From: Thermoproteota archaeon
Lineage (GTDB): Archaea > Thermoproteota > Thermoprotei_A > Sulfolobales > Ignisphaeraceae
Assembly: GCA_030550585.1 (NCBI GenBank)
Contig: JAUQPB010000001.1
Coordinates: 372,001-436,000, forward strand
Direction of reading: 5' to 3'
DNA length: 64,000 nucleotides
A program made the position numbers and the translations under genes. The notes under the pieces were generated by a model. It searched no databases. It was not told where the DNA came from and saw only the letters and a program-made list of their open reading frames with translations. How positions within the stretch are numbered: position 1 is the stretch's first letter; every line of letters begins with the position of its first letter. Below are positions 17,020 through 25,748 of the stretch, in pieces.

Positions 17020-17307
17020 CTACCCCCTCATCGAGCTTAGCTCATCTATATTCTCAATCTTGAATTTCCTAGCAAGAGATATCATAAAGGAAATAAGCAC
17101 TGCTTCACCTCCCCCAAACAAAGAGGTCAATACTATGATTATCCATTGCGCAGTTTCCAAGTTGCTAAGCAAAACTGCGGCAAGAAGTAATATGGACAGT
17201 TCTATTGATAGAAAACCAATTAAAGTCTTCAACATGTTTTTCCATTGAATTATTGCAATTATGCCCGCAAAAAACAATATTAAACTCGGTATAAGAGCTT
17301 CTATCAC
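17020..17307 (-). CDS. Complex I-like subunit K (NuoK/MrpC-like)
   Basis: A 95-residue, three-helix protein. The two buried Glu residues essential for proton transfer are present in FLSIELSILLL and LFGGGEAVLISFM. The start ATG overlaps the stop of the J subunit (ATGA). Together with J, H and A it forms the proton path linking the redox arm to the antiporters. Confidence 0.88.
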   Translation of the reverse strand: MIEALIPSLILFFAGIIAIIQWKNMLKTLIGFLSIELSILLLAAVLLSNLETAQWIIIVLTSLFGGGEAVLISFMISLARKFKIENIDELSSMRG

Positions 17308-17750
17308 TTGCCCTCACCCATGAGAGTTATTATAGCAACATTTATGCTGACAAAAAATAGTATTACTGCGAGAAAGTCTTGGATAGGCACCTTTAGAACA
17401 ACACTAGCTTTTCCGCCGGGTTGAGCTTGTAGACCAAGGCCACCGATAACAGCAAGAGAACAAGCAACGCTAATTATGGTTAATACAACAATTTTTATGG
17501 CATTGCTACGCCAATTTATGCTACTAGGCTGTGGTAGCACAAGTGTGGCTAGATACATTAGAGCTACAATAATGCCAGAAAACATGAATATCACGATCAA
17601 ACCAACATACACTGCTATGTAAATACCTATTGAAACACCAATTAGAAGGCTCCCTACAAAGATCTCCAGTATACATCTCCAAGCCTTTACATCTAGCAAG
17701 GCCAAGACAATCATTATCGCTCCAGCGAAACTAAGCAGAACCTCTAGCAT
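17304..17750 (-). CDS. Complex I-like subunit J
   Basis: 148 residues and five predicted helices. The pi-bulge helix-3 region is VGLIVIFMFSGIIVALMYLA, close to the NuoJ motif 'YvGAIvvLFlFvvmml' but diverged. Its position between I and K is the standard nuo order. Overlaps of a few bases at both ends show one transcript. Confidence 0.8.
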   Translation of the reverse strand: MLEVLLSFAGAIMIVLALLDVKAWRCILEIFVGSLLIGVSIGIYIAVYVGLIVIFMFSGIIVALMYLATLVLPQPSSINWRSNAIKIVVLTIISVACSLAVIGGLGLQAQPGGKASVVLKVPIQDFLAVILFFVSINVAIITLMGEGK

Positions 17751-18100
17751 TTTGACCTCGGCCTCAATATGACTAAATCTCTCCTCATTTCAATAGCATT
17801 AAACTGGCAAACTTGTGCACATAAACCACAGTATATACATTTGAAGTAATTGAACTCCGGTCTTCTAACTGGCAATGTCTTGCCACCAACATTCTTCTCA
17901 CCAACGATCTTCATCGTTATGGCATTGCTAGGGCAGTTCATAGCGCATAGTGAACAACCAGTGCATTTCTCCGGTATTAATACGGGGCATCCTCTGCTAT
18001 ATGGGCTAAAAACACCTTTTTCTACCTCTGCCAGAGGCTCTGTAGATGGTTTTGAAAAAAGGCTCTTCAAAACTTCCTTCAACATTGTTAACCGGGTCAT
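17744..18100 (-). CDS. Complex I/hydrogenase ferredoxin subunit I (2x[4Fe-4S])
   Basis: 118 residues from ATG 18100, which overlaps the H-subunit stop as TAATG. Two classical clusters are seen: CTGCSLCAMNCP and CIYCGLCAQVCQ. They would relay electrons between a soluble donor, such as reduced ferredoxin, and the B subunit. No NADH-binding E/F/G genes lie nearby, which supports ferredoxin rather than NADH as donor. Confidence 0.9.
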   Translation of the reverse strand: MTRLTMLKEVLKSLFSKPSTEPLAEVEKGVFSPYSRGCPVLIPEKCTGCSLCAMNCPSNAITMKIVGEKNVGGKTLPVRRPEFNYFKCIYCGLCAQVCQFNAIEMRRDLVILRPRSKC

Positions 18101-19011
18101 TATATCAGCCCAACATCTTTCAATATGAACAATATAAAGGCTTGGATAACAAGCATTATTATACCTCTTTCCCAAAGCCGCTGGGGCATAAAAACTTCTC
18201 TGACCCTGACAGCCATGCCTTGTAATATTACAAGCAGTAGTAATACGATAATCATCTTGACAATAAAGTATATTGGATATAGCCAGGGAAAATCATAGGT
18301 CATGGGGCCTTGTCCACCCCCCAGAAACACTGTTGTTATTAAAGCAACGCCATACACCATTTCCAGATCCTTGCCCAGCTGTATGAAGGCTAATCTTCTA
18401 CAACAGTATTCGGTCATCCAGCCAGCAGCTATCTCCTGCTTCGCATGAGGTAGATCAAATGGTGGTTTCTCTAGCTTTGCAAGAAGAGCTATTAGCGCTA
18501 CAACAAAGCCTAGGGGCTGCACTAATAGTATTGGGTACCGAGACTGCACTTTAACTATATCGGACATTGATAGTGTGTTGCATTGCATAAAAGGTAGAGC
18601 TAGTGTTATTAACAGAAGCGATTCATACATTGCATACTGTACAACGAGCCTTCCTGTACCGACAACTGTAAATGATGATTGGATAGATAATCCCATTAGA
18701 GTTTGCGCTACTGCCGACAACGCAAAGGTTAGCGGTACTACAATGAAATCCTCATTGAAGCTGTAAAGAGATGTCGAAACAAATAAGGGTATAAAGAGTA
18801 GACCAAGTACAGAGCTCAGCACATAGAGAATAATAGAAAAGTCGGCTAGATAAGTATTCATACCTTCAATCTCAACCTCCTCTTTTAGAAGTAATTTTGC
18901 AAAATCATAAAATGGTTGTAAAACACCTTTAAACCCTGTTAACAACGGGCCTACACGCCACTGGATTCTAGCGATAAGTTTTCTTTCAATCCATTCGAAA
19001 ATTAGAGCCAA
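18100..19011 (-). CDS. Complex I-like subunit H; N-terminal helix lies upstream of the first canonical start
   Basis: NuoH/HyfC-like membrane subunit. Motifs: FEWIERKLIARIQWRVGPLL, KLEKPPFDLPHAKQEIAAGW. The first canonical start (TTG 19011) would cut membrane helix 1 in half. The 18 codons just before it encode TFVVVLTLIFLIAFIV, which completes that helix, and run back in frame to the TGA of the large-subunit gene. A GTG at 19069 behind the AGGTG site would give MSKTFVVV if the A5 run at 19059-19063 had four A. Either a one-base error or an unusual start (ACG 19059) is involved. Confidence 0.85.
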   Translation of the reverse strand: MALIFEWIERKLIARIQWRVGPLLTGFKGVLQPFYDFAKLLLKEEVEIEGMNTYLADFSIILYVLSSVLGLLFIPLFVSTSLYSFNEDFIVVPLTFALSAVAQTLMGLSIQSSFTVVGTGRLVVQYAMYESLLLITLALPFMQCNTLSMSDIVKVQSRYPILLVQPLGFVVALIALLAKLEKPPFDLPHAKQEIAAGWMTEYCCRRLAFIQLGKDLEMVYGVALITTVFLGGGQGPMTYDFPWLYPIYFIVKMIIVLLLLVILQGMAVRVREVFMPQRLWERGIIMLVIQAFILFILKDVGLI

Positions 19012-19065
19012 GACTATGAACGCGATTAAAAAGATTAGCGTAAGAACTACTACAAACGTTTTTAC

Positions 19066-20706
19066 TCACCTAATTCTTTTATTTTCCTTTCTCAACTTGT
19101 TAAAGTCGACGAAAAACACGCTATTATGATTTTTATCAACAACGAGAGCTCTGTCCATGCAGCTAAAACATGGGTCAATAGATGTTATGATTACTGGCAC
19201 ATCTGATAAGGTATAGCCCTTCAGCATATCAGCCGCTAGAAGAATATTTGCTAGTGTAGGTGTCCTTATCTTAACTCTGTGGGGATTTCTAGAGTTTGCC
19301 GCTTTAACATAATAGAATAGTTCTCCTCTTGGTGCCTCTGTCCTAGCCACAGCCTCTCCTTCTTTAACTACTCCAATGACAAGAGTTTTTGGAACTGGAT
19401 TCTCATTTCTAGGCATTTTCTCGATACACTGTCTTATTATATTAATAGACTCTAGCACTTCTTTGATTCTCACCATAGTCACATTAAACACGTCGCCACC
19501 CTTACCTGTAACCACATTAAAATCTATCTCATCGTAGGCCCCATAGGGCTCAACTTTTCTTATGTCATAGGGAATCCCAGTAGCTCTTATCATTGGTCCA
19601 ACAGCACCTAATCTAATTGCATGCTCAGCATTATACATTCCAATACCTTTGATTCTTTCTACTAGTGGTTCATACGACATTATCTCGTCTATGAGTTTCT
19701 TATAGTCTTTCTCAAATTCTGCTATAGTCTTTGCAACTGTATTCAGTTTTTCGTCTGTCACATCCCTTCTTACACCACCAAATGCTATAAATGATTTGTG
19801 AACCCTATTACCTGTTAAAAGGTCGAGCAAAGACATTATTTTTTCTCTTAATCTCCAAATCCACATGAACATGCTTTCGAATCCAGTCCAATAGCCTAAG
19901 AGACCTATCCACAACACATGGCTGTGAATCCTCTCGAGCTCTGCTATCATAGTCCTTAGATACTCAGCTTTTTTACTTGGCTTAACATTCAGAAGCTCTT
20001 CAACAGCTAATGTAAATGTCCATGAGTGTATAAAGCTGCAAATACCGCAAATCCTTTCAACTAGAAACAGATCCTGCAGAAAGGTCCTACCCTCAGCAAT
20101 TTTTTCTATACCTCTGTGCACATGGCCTATCTTCGGAATTACATCAACTATTGTCTCCCCTTCCAATACTAGAATAAATCTCTCCGGCTCTTTTAATGCT
20201 GGGTGATATGGACCAAAAGGTAAGAGGATAACCGACTCAGCACTATACCTAGACGAGCCGGTGACATAAATCTGTGGCTCTCCCAACATGCAACCTGCTA
20301 CAACCTTCTCCAAATCTTCTTGTTTCACATTCCTAAGCAACGGATGTACATCATTGGGGAAGCAGTCTGGTAGTAAAACCCTTTTCCCAGTGAATGGGTT
20401 TCCATCAAATGCCACACCAAAGAGTTCAGAAACCTCCTGTTCATATATGGAGGCTGCTGGAGCTACTGAGGCTATGGATGGTAGAGTCTTCTTGTCCTCT
20501 GGTATTCTAGTTGAAATATTTTTTAATGCGCCTCTGAAATCGCTGAAGGTGTATATAAGCTCTATGCTCTTCTCTTTTTCATCATGCACAGCAGTTACTG
20601 AGACTAGATGTGGATAACTCGACAGCGTCTTGCTGGCAACCTCTACAATACTATGGGGCTCTGTATATGCCTTATCCTCTATTCTGCTCCTCCCCACAAC
20701 CACCAC
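19066..20706 (-). CDS. Fused NuoC-[NiFe] large subunit (NuoCD-like, group 4 hydrogenase)
   Basis: 546 residues. The N-terminal ~150 form the 30-kDa (NuoC) domain, with YEQEVSELFGVAFDGNP. The rest is the 49-kDa/hydrogenase large subunit. Both NiFe-binding motifs are intact: RICGIC (Cys 220 and 223) and DPCFSCMDR (Cys 513 and 516). True complex I NuoD lacks these cysteines, so this protein should carry a NiFe(CN)2CO centre and evolve or oxidise H2. A 30-residue tail follows the second motif and might be removed on maturation. It overlaps the B-subunit gene by 35 bases. Confidence 0.9.
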   Translation of the reverse strand: MVVVGRSRIEDKAYTEPHSIVEVASKTLSSYPHLVSVTAVHDEKEKSIELIYTFSDFRGALKNISTRIPEDKKTLPSIASVAPAASIYEQEVSELFGVAFDGNPFTGKRVLLPDCFPNDVHPLLRNVKQEDLEKVVAGCMLGEPQIYVTGSSRYSAESVILLPFGPYHPALKEPERFILVLEGETIVDVIPKIGHVHRGIEKIAEGRTFLQDLFLVERICGICSFIHSWTFTLAVEELLNVKPSKKAEYLRTMIAELERIHSHVLWIGLLGYWTGFESMFMWIWRLREKIMSLLDLLTGNRVHKSFIAFGGVRRDVTDEKLNTVAKTIAEFEKDYKKLIDEIMSYEPLVERIKGIGMYNAEHAIRLGAVGPMIRATGIPYDIRKVEPYGAYDEIDFNVVTGKGGDVFNVTMVRIKEVLESINIIRQCIEKMPRNENPVPKTLVIGVVKEGEAVARTEAPRGELFYYVKAANSRNPHRVKIRTPTLANILLAADMLKGYTLSDVPVIITSIDPCFSCMDRALVVDKNHNSVFFVDFNKLRKENKRIR

Positions 20707-21157
20707 CAGCTACCTTTATCTCCCCTTTGTATATAGCCTCCAAAGCCCTGAAAATCTCTTTTGGATTTGGAGGGCACCCAGGTACACAAATGGTGACTGG
20801 AATAACCTTTTCAACACCACCCAAAACTGTGTATCCACCAGAAAATATGCCCCCACTGCATGCACAAGTTCCAATAGCGACGACATACTTCGGCTCTGGC
20901 ATCTGATCATATATGAGTTTTAGGGATTTCGCTACCTGTAGTGTTACCGGACCTGTGACAACAAGAACATCTGCATGCTTGGGAGAGGCAACTAGCTTAG
21001 CTCCCAAACGCTCAACATCATATAACGGTGTTAACGCTGCAACAAACTCTATATCACATCCGTTACAGCCTCCACTATTAAAATGGAAAATCCATGGACT
21101 CTTCCTAACAAGCCTTCTGTCAAATGACTCATGCTCACTTCTTTGCCCATCTGCCAT
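20672..21157 (-). CDS. Small Fe-S subunit B (NuoB/EchC-like)
   Basis: About 161 residues. Cluster N2 (proximal [4Fe-4S]) ligands are HFNSGGCNGCDIE, IGTCACSGG and ICVPGCPPNP. The CNGCDIE spelling is the group 4 hydrogenase form rather than the tandem CC of classical NuoB. It passes electrons from subunit I to the NiFe site. I start it at ATG 21157 because AAGGTG lies seven bases upstream; GTG 21163 is also in frame. A glycine-rich tail closes the protein. Confidence 0.88.
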   Translation of the reverse strand: MADGQRSEHESFDRRLVRKSPWIFHFNSGGCNGCDIEFVAALTPLYDVERLGAKLVASPKHADVLVVTGPVTLQVAKSLKLIYDQMPEPKYVVAIGTCACSGGIFSGGYTVLGGVEKVIPVTICVPGCPPNPKEIFRALEAIYKGEIKVAGGGCGEEQNRG

Positions 21158-21159
21158 AG

Positions 21160-21522
21160 TCACACACCTTCAATTGATAGTATAGCAAGCAAAACATAGA
21201 TTACAAAACCCAGCAAGAATGAAAACAAAGCATAATAAGAAAATTCTGTAAACAGAAATATCGTTACAATACATTCAATGGATAAAAGCAAAGGCAAAAC
21301 CACTACAATACTCGTTACATACCTATAGAAGTGCTCCGGAATTATAAGCCCACCCTCAAAAGGCTTAACAAAATTGATTTTAGATCTACATCCAGAACCT
21401 TTGACACATCTAATTAGTATTGGCAAGTAAAACAAAGCAACAACAAAAACTACTAAAGAGGTGATTGCATAAAATATGCCTGATATCAAACTTGTTACCC
21501 TCTTAGCTAAAGAGACTTGCAT
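21160..21522 (-). CDS. Complex I-like subunit A
   Basis: 120 residues, three membrane helices. The loop KINFVKPFEGGLIIPEHFYR after helix 1 matches the NuoA signature region ('kxxpYECGxxP'), with the Cys absent. Helices 2 and 3 follow (SIVVVLPLLLSIECIVTIFL). Subunit A belongs to complex I and Fpo but is not usual in energy-converting hydrogenases, so its presence as first gene of this operon is notable. Confidence 0.78.
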   Translation of the reverse strand: MQVSLAKRVTSLISGIFYAITSLVVFVVALFYLPILIRCVKGSGCRSKINFVKPFEGGLIIPEHFYRYVTSIVVVLPLLLSIECIVTIFLFTEFSYYALFSFLLGFVIYVLLAILSIEGV

Positions 21523-21566
21523 ACACTATATTTAAGACTTTAGTCTTGTTTCTGATACATAGTTAT

Positions 21567-21583
21567 ACTCAGTTATACTGAGT
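21567..21583. promoter_or_regulatory. Inverted repeats upstream of the hydrogenase operon
   Basis: ACTCAG-TTATA-CTGAGT is a perfect 6-bp inverted repeat 45-61 bases before the subunit A start. AGTTATACT is repeated directly next to it, and AAGAC-TTTA-GTCTT lies at 21534-21547. Clustered palindromes at this position suggest an operator for the operon. The regulator is unknown. Confidence 0.4.
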
Positions 21584-22297
21584 CTTAATTATAATTGCAA
21601 ACTAGAAACATAAAAATACAAACTGTTTCAGAATAGAATGGGCGTAATCGAATTCAAACGATCCCTACCATACAGCGTTCAAGATAGTTAGCATGAATAT
21701 TCTAAAACACCAATATGCCGGGTTTTCTCAGCTGAAAAATTAGGTGATATCCCTCTTGTTTGCAACTGATGAAGCCAACATACATATCTATACAGTTGAT
21801 ATAACCACTAAAAGGTGGTTGCGCTGACCTCATTGCACTAGCTAAGCCATATGGTTTTGGAGGCTCCGCTGTTATATGGACTATGACTAGTTATAAAGTA
21901 GTAGAAAGTAATGGTAGGTAAAGAAATAGTTGGTGCCGACACACTCATGGTTTGCATAGAATCAATTAAATATTATGATTCTTCAGCAAGGAGAAGAACC
22001 TTCTATTTCCAATGCCAGAGCCGCGGATTACCAGCTTAGTTGTCGCTGAAATAGCACTAATAGTTTTCTATTATGTGGCCAAGAATGCGATTCATCTAGC
22101 ATTAATAATAATATTGTGTTAAAACCTTATGTAGTTAATCTCCCATAGGCTTCAGGAAGAGACCTTGAAAACTTTAAAGCACAATATTTCTATGACCAGT
22201 CTCTAACGATATGCCTGTCAATGATCCCTACTATAGGCCTGAAAAGCTGGGTTCTGCCAAGAATTTTCCCATATAGGTTAAACGTAGAAGAGAAGAA
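21584..22297. other. Spacer between hydrogenase operon and tRNA-Gly
   Basis: Apart from the PIN-domain relic at 21911-22122, listed separately, I see no gene. Confidence 0.45.
21911..22122 (+). pseudogene. Possible relic of a PIN-domain (VapC) gene
   Basis: ATG 21911 opens VGKEIVGADTLMVCIESIKY and YDSSARRRTF. After a frameshift the text resumes PEPRITSLVVAEIALIVFYY with a TAA at 22120. The pattern of an N-terminal acidic strand, a variable helix, then 'iTslvvaEi' is that of PIN toxins. The remaining catalytic half is missing. The assignment rests on pattern only. Confidence 0.4.
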
Positions 22298-22373
22298 TGC
22301 GGCGGCCGGGATTTGAACCCGGGATCTCCGGCTTGGAAGGCCGGCGTCCTAGACCAGGCTAGACGACCGCCGC
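22298..22373 (-). tRNA. tRNA-Gly (anticodon TCC)
   Basis: Folds as a full cloverleaf on the minus strand: acceptor GCGGCGG/CCGCCGC, anticodon stem CCGGC/GCCGG with loop CTTCCAA, T arm CCGGG-TTCAAAT-CCCGG, discriminator A. No intron and no encoded CCA. It decodes GGA/GGG. Confidence 0.97.
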
Positions 22374-22402
22374 CTTTTGTTAATAATAAAATGATTGGAT
22401 TT

Positions 22403-23110
22403 TTAAGTGTTTGTGGTTTGTTTTTGTTTTTTGAATTCGTTTGCTACATTGGTGAAGATTTCAATTACCTTTCTCTGGTATTCTTGGTCAATCCTATACC
22501 AATACACCGGTTTTTCAAGACCTTTCAATGCTTTAATTAGTAACACCACACCCCTGACAACGTTAGCTACATCAAGTAAGAAGCTTTTGTTTTCTATTGG
22601 ATCTTCTTCAGATTCATGGTATGCTAGAGCCCACGGCGGGATTGCCACACCCATACTATTTAGTGTTACCATGAGATTTTGTATTACAGCCAAAGCACCT
22701 GTGTCATTGCCTACGGCTATAAATCCTGCTACTTTCCCCTCTAATCTGCTTCTACCTTCAATGAATATAGCATTCTCAAAAACTGTTAGCCTGTCGATGA
22801 AGTTCTTTAATGGTCCCGGTACGTTGTACCAGTAGACTGGAGACACAAATATCATTCCATCAGCTTGCTCAACCACGCTATAGATCTTTTTCATATCATC
22901 TTCGTACACACATGGCACTTTGCATAACATAACATCGTCTGAGACACAGCCCTTGCAAGGCTTAATATCATAGTCGTAAACATCGATTTTAATAGCATTA
23001 ACATTTTCAATTTCTATAGCCATTCTCCTCGCAGCTTCAGCTACAAGCCTAGCAACTCCATATTTCCTTGGCGATGCACTTACAATTAAGATTGAGATTG
23101 TTGAGCCCAT
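22403..23110 (-). CDS. Flavodoxin-fold FMN oxidoreductase (iron-sulfur flavoprotein-like)
   Basis: About 235 residues. N-terminal ISILIVSASPRKYGVARLVA is the phosphate-binding loop of NAD(P)H-dependent FMN reductases. CKGC plus two later Cys (MLCKVPC) resembles the Fe-S segment of iron-sulfur flavoproteins, here with unusual spacing (C-x2-C-x7-C-x3-C). FVSPVYWYNVPGPLKNFIDR is the flavin-contact motif. The start ATG 23110 follows AAGGTG by six bases; a TTG at 23134 is less likely. Electron partner unknown. Confidence 0.85.
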   Translation of the reverse strand: MGSTISILIVSASPRKYGVARLVAEAARRMAIEIENVNAIKIDVYDYDIKPCKGCVSDDVMLCKVPCVYEDDMKKIYSVVEQADGMIFVSPVYWYNVPGPLKNFIDRLTVFENAIFIEGRSRLEGKVAGFIAVGNDTGALAVIQNLMVTLNSMGVAIPPWALAYHESEEDPIENKSFLLDVANVVRGVVLLIKALKGLEKPVYWYRIDQEYQRKVIEIFTNVANEFKKQKQTTNT

Positions 23111-23386
23111 AAATAACACCTTGACACAATTCAACCATAGTATTGAATATTGTTTTTACAAAATTTTGGGCAACGCCTATACAGTTTGTTGCTAAACCAG
23201 AAACGCTAAGGTAGAAATTATAAGCTTTAATCAATCTAGTTAGAAATTCATTAGAGATAACGATATCGACTATACATTGAATCAGTAGTAATGTCGCATT
23301 AGACAGCATTTGTTAACAGAAAAGTTTTTTATGAGTCTAATACTATTTGACTATAGTATATCGGTTAAGCTGAAGGGTGTAACAAT

Positions 23387-24055
23387 ATGGCTTTAGAGGA
23401 TTGGAGAACATATAAGAGGGTTGAAGCAGAAGTAAAGAAGGGTCTGACGGATGAGATACACGAGTTTCTAACAAAGGTCTTCAACGTATATATCGTTAGG
23501 TTTGGCCCCGATATGTTCAAGTATATAGAGGGTTTGAGGGATAAACTAATTTCTTTAACTACACGTTTTGATAACGATAAATATATAGATTTTTGCGATT
23601 CTTTTTCCAAGGTCTACAAGACAATCATGTTCGATAAGAATGTTGATTCTAAAAGCAAGGAAATAATTAAAGAGCTTGCCCAAAAAACAAATAGTTTCTT
23701 TAATTCCAAGGGTTTGCAGCTATGTGTAAAAGAATTGAAATATTATAAGCTGAAAATTAAGACTTTGTTTAGCGGCAAAAACCTTGATAATGCTATTGTG
23801 AGTATAGAGTCAGAAGGGCGTGTAGTAGCATCAACGAAAACAGATGAAAGTGGCTTGGCAGAAGTCGAGGTACCGGAAGGGAGATACACCATCTATGTAT
23901 ATAAAGATTTTGGAGAAGGAAAATACATCTATGAAGAGAAAGCAGTCTCAGTTCCGCAAGAAATGGAGATAATATTTGATGTCAAGGAGACAAAAAGCAG
24001 ATCAGAAATTGAAAAAGAGCGTGGCGGCAAACCTCTTATAAAAGAGGTTGCATAG
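23387..24055 (+). CDS. Hypothetical protein with a carboxypeptidase-regulatory-like beta domain
   Basis: 222 residues. The first ~125 are helical, with no known motif. Residues ~130-200 (NAIVSIESEGRVVASTKTDE, SGLAEVEVPEGRYTIYVYKD) form the beta-sandwich seen in CarboxypepD_reg/PEGA-like domains. The C-terminus is charged and polar. There is no signal peptide or membrane helix, so it is probably cytoplasmic. GGGTGT precedes the ATG. Function unknown. Confidence 0.65.
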   Translation: MALEDWRTYKRVEAEVKKGLTDEIHEFLTKVFNVYIVRFGPDMFKYIEGLRDKLISLTTRFDNDKYIDFCDSFSKVYKTIMFDKNVDSKSKEIIKELAQKTNSFFNSKGLQLCVKELKYYKLKIKTLFSGKNLDNAIVSIESEGRVVASTKTDESGLAEVEVPEGRYTIYVYKDFGEGKYIYEEKAVSVPQEMEIIFDVKETKSRSEIEKERGGKPLIKEVA

Positions 24056-24111
24056 CTGAGAACAAGCTGTACAACAGCTCAATAACCATCAACATTATTT
24101 TGTAGAGTAGA

Positions 24112-25182
24112 TTACATGATCAGCGTATCGACATCTACCACACACTGTTTTACAAATTCACTGTTTGGAGACTTGAATTGTAGATAAATAGCCGAGTTGT
24201 TTATCACTGCCATCGCTACTATGTTACGCAGATCTTCTATAGAATTGATCTTCATGTTATTGGCCTCTACCAGAATATCACCAACACCTACTTTACAGAT
24301 GTCAACCAATTTTTTGTTTAGAATGCCAACCACTATCACCCCGTTCTCAGCTCTAAGGTTCTTTAGCAAGCTAGATGACTGCAACAGTTTTAGTCCAAGC
24401 TTGACTGTAACTATCCTGCCAAATTTCTTTAACATAAGCAAATCCCTTGCAATTCTTGTAGAAGGTATTGCCAAAGAAAGCTCGTTAAATAGAACTGATC
24501 TTGAGATCGCCATGCCAACAACATTTCCATAGATATCAATTATAGGTGCGCCGCTCATCCCAGGGAGTATTGGCATATTCAACAGCATTAACCCCTCGAG
24601 CTCAGTATCGTCAACCGATGCTTTGACATCTAATCCGCTAACAAATCCATATGTTATAAAGTATCTGAGAAGCCCATAAGCAAAACCTGCCGATAAAACA
24701 ATAGAGCCTATATCAGCCACTGCGTTTCTTATATTCAGGGGCTTACCATTTCTTTCGGTAGCTAAGAAGATGATGTCATCATCTTTGCTCTCAGCAATTA
24801 TAGAAGCCTTTGAATAGTCCCCATCGTATGTCAACACATATAGATTATCCCCATTGCCAAATTTTTTAACAACATGATGAGCCGATAAAATGATGTTCTT
24901 GTCTACATAGAAACCTGTTGCAAGAGAGCTGTTAAAGCAATCATTATTAGTTTGGCCGTTGACACAAGCATCTTTACCAACCATAACCATTACTATAGAT
25001 TCTAATATAGAATGAATGACAGCTTTAACGCTATCTTCCAAACTCTTTAAGAAGGTATGTGAAAATGTGACAACATCATTTATAGGTTTTATCCTAGACA
25101 ATTCTGAATCCCTCTTACTACTTATACCCGCTATACTGCATCTTGATAATAGAACAATTATATCAAGACTGCCCCTCAACAA
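24112..25182 (-). CDS. Trypsin-like serine protease with PDZ domain, divergent HtrA
   Basis: 356 residues. The catalytic triad can be read as His in ILSAHHVVKK, Asp in KDDDIIFLA and Ser in LPGMSGAPIIDIYGN. A PDZ domain follows (VGVGDILVEANNMKINSIED). It differs strongly from the canonical HtrA at 25749, and the N-terminal ~70 residues are unlike HtrA. No clear signal peptide is seen. It may act on misfolded proteins beside its neighbour. Confidence 0.8.
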   Translation of the reverse strand: MLRGSLDIIVLLSRCSIAGISSKRDSELSRIKPINDVVTFSHTFLKSLEDSVKAVIHSILESIVMVMVGKDACVNGQTNNDCFNSSLATGFYVDKNIILSAHHVVKKFGNGDNLYVLTYDGDYSKASIIAESKDDDIIFLATERNGKPLNIRNAVADIGSIVLSAGFAYGLLRYFITYGFVSGLDVKASVDDTELEGLMLLNMPILPGMSGAPIIDIYGNVVGMAISRSVLFNELSLAIPSTRIARDLLMLKKFGRIVTVKLGLKLLQSSSLLKNLRAENGVIVVGILNKKLVDICKVGVGDILVEANNMKINSIEDLRNIVAMAVINNSAIYLQFKSPNSEFVKQCVVDVDTLIM

Positions 25183-25269
25183 CTAATATCTAGACACCGA
25201 CAGAACAAATCGTTAACCTGATTTGCGAACAAATATAGTTGGCGAGCGAAATCGGCTAGGACTATTCTA

Positions 25270-25560
25270 CTACCCATAATCTTTTTCAATAATATCAATA
25301 TCGCTATATCGAGGGTTGCATGAGTCAACAGGAAAGACGTCAATGTCACTTATGATAACATATGGCATTTCATTTTTTATCTCATTAACAATTTCATTGA
25401 TATTCATATGGTCTGCATTCTCAATACATACAAGTATTTCATCTGAATCTATGTCTTCTATGAAGCCACGTAGCTTTCTTATACGCATTTTCTCATATAT
25501 GAACCCCTTTAATCCAAACCCCCTTATAACGCCTTTGACAAGAATGAAATACGAACTCAT
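25270..25560 (-). CDS. Acylphosphatase-like protein lacking the catalytic residues
   Basis: 96 residues. VKGVIRGFGLKGFIYEKMRI and RKLRGFIEDID align by eye with 'VxGxVQGVGFRxFvyxxAxx' and 'LxGxVrNxxdG' of acylphosphatases. The catalytic Arg is Lys and the catalytic Asn is Asp, so the phosphatase reaction is unlikely. It might be a binding domain that kept the alpha/beta ferredoxin-like fold. The gene lies between two HtrA-like proteases on the same strand. Confidence 0.5.
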   Translation of the reverse strand: MSSYFILVKGVIRGFGLKGFIYEKMRIRKLRGFIEDIDSDEILVCIENADHMNINEIVNEIKNEMPYVIISDIDVFPVDSCNPRYSDIDIIEKDYG

Positions 25561-25748
25561 TTCGTCTTCACCTTCACAATTAATTTCAATTCTAAATTAA
25601 TCTCCAACATTTAGCATATGTGTTAACACAATGTTATTACATTTTTCAATAAAATCTGATTAATAATCTTATCTCAGAAAAGCCTCTTTGCACTCTTTTT
25701 AAGTTCTACCCTACTGCACTATCGATGAACGAATATGTTGATACAGTT

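Noticed and set aside
19059-19068. TGA readthrough joining the hydrogenase large subunit to NuoH
   Set aside because: The two are in the same frame across the TGA, but they are separate subunits in all relatives and a one-base change near a GTG start explains the layout better.
14000-21200. Many open frames on the plus strand opposite the hydrogenase operon
   Set aside because: They have no domain signatures and mirror the codon pattern of the minus-strand membrane proteins; they are shadows.
23049-23309. Minus-strand 86-codon frame upstream of the flavoprotein
   Set aside because: Overlaps the flavoprotein start in another frame and shows no motif; treated as spacer.
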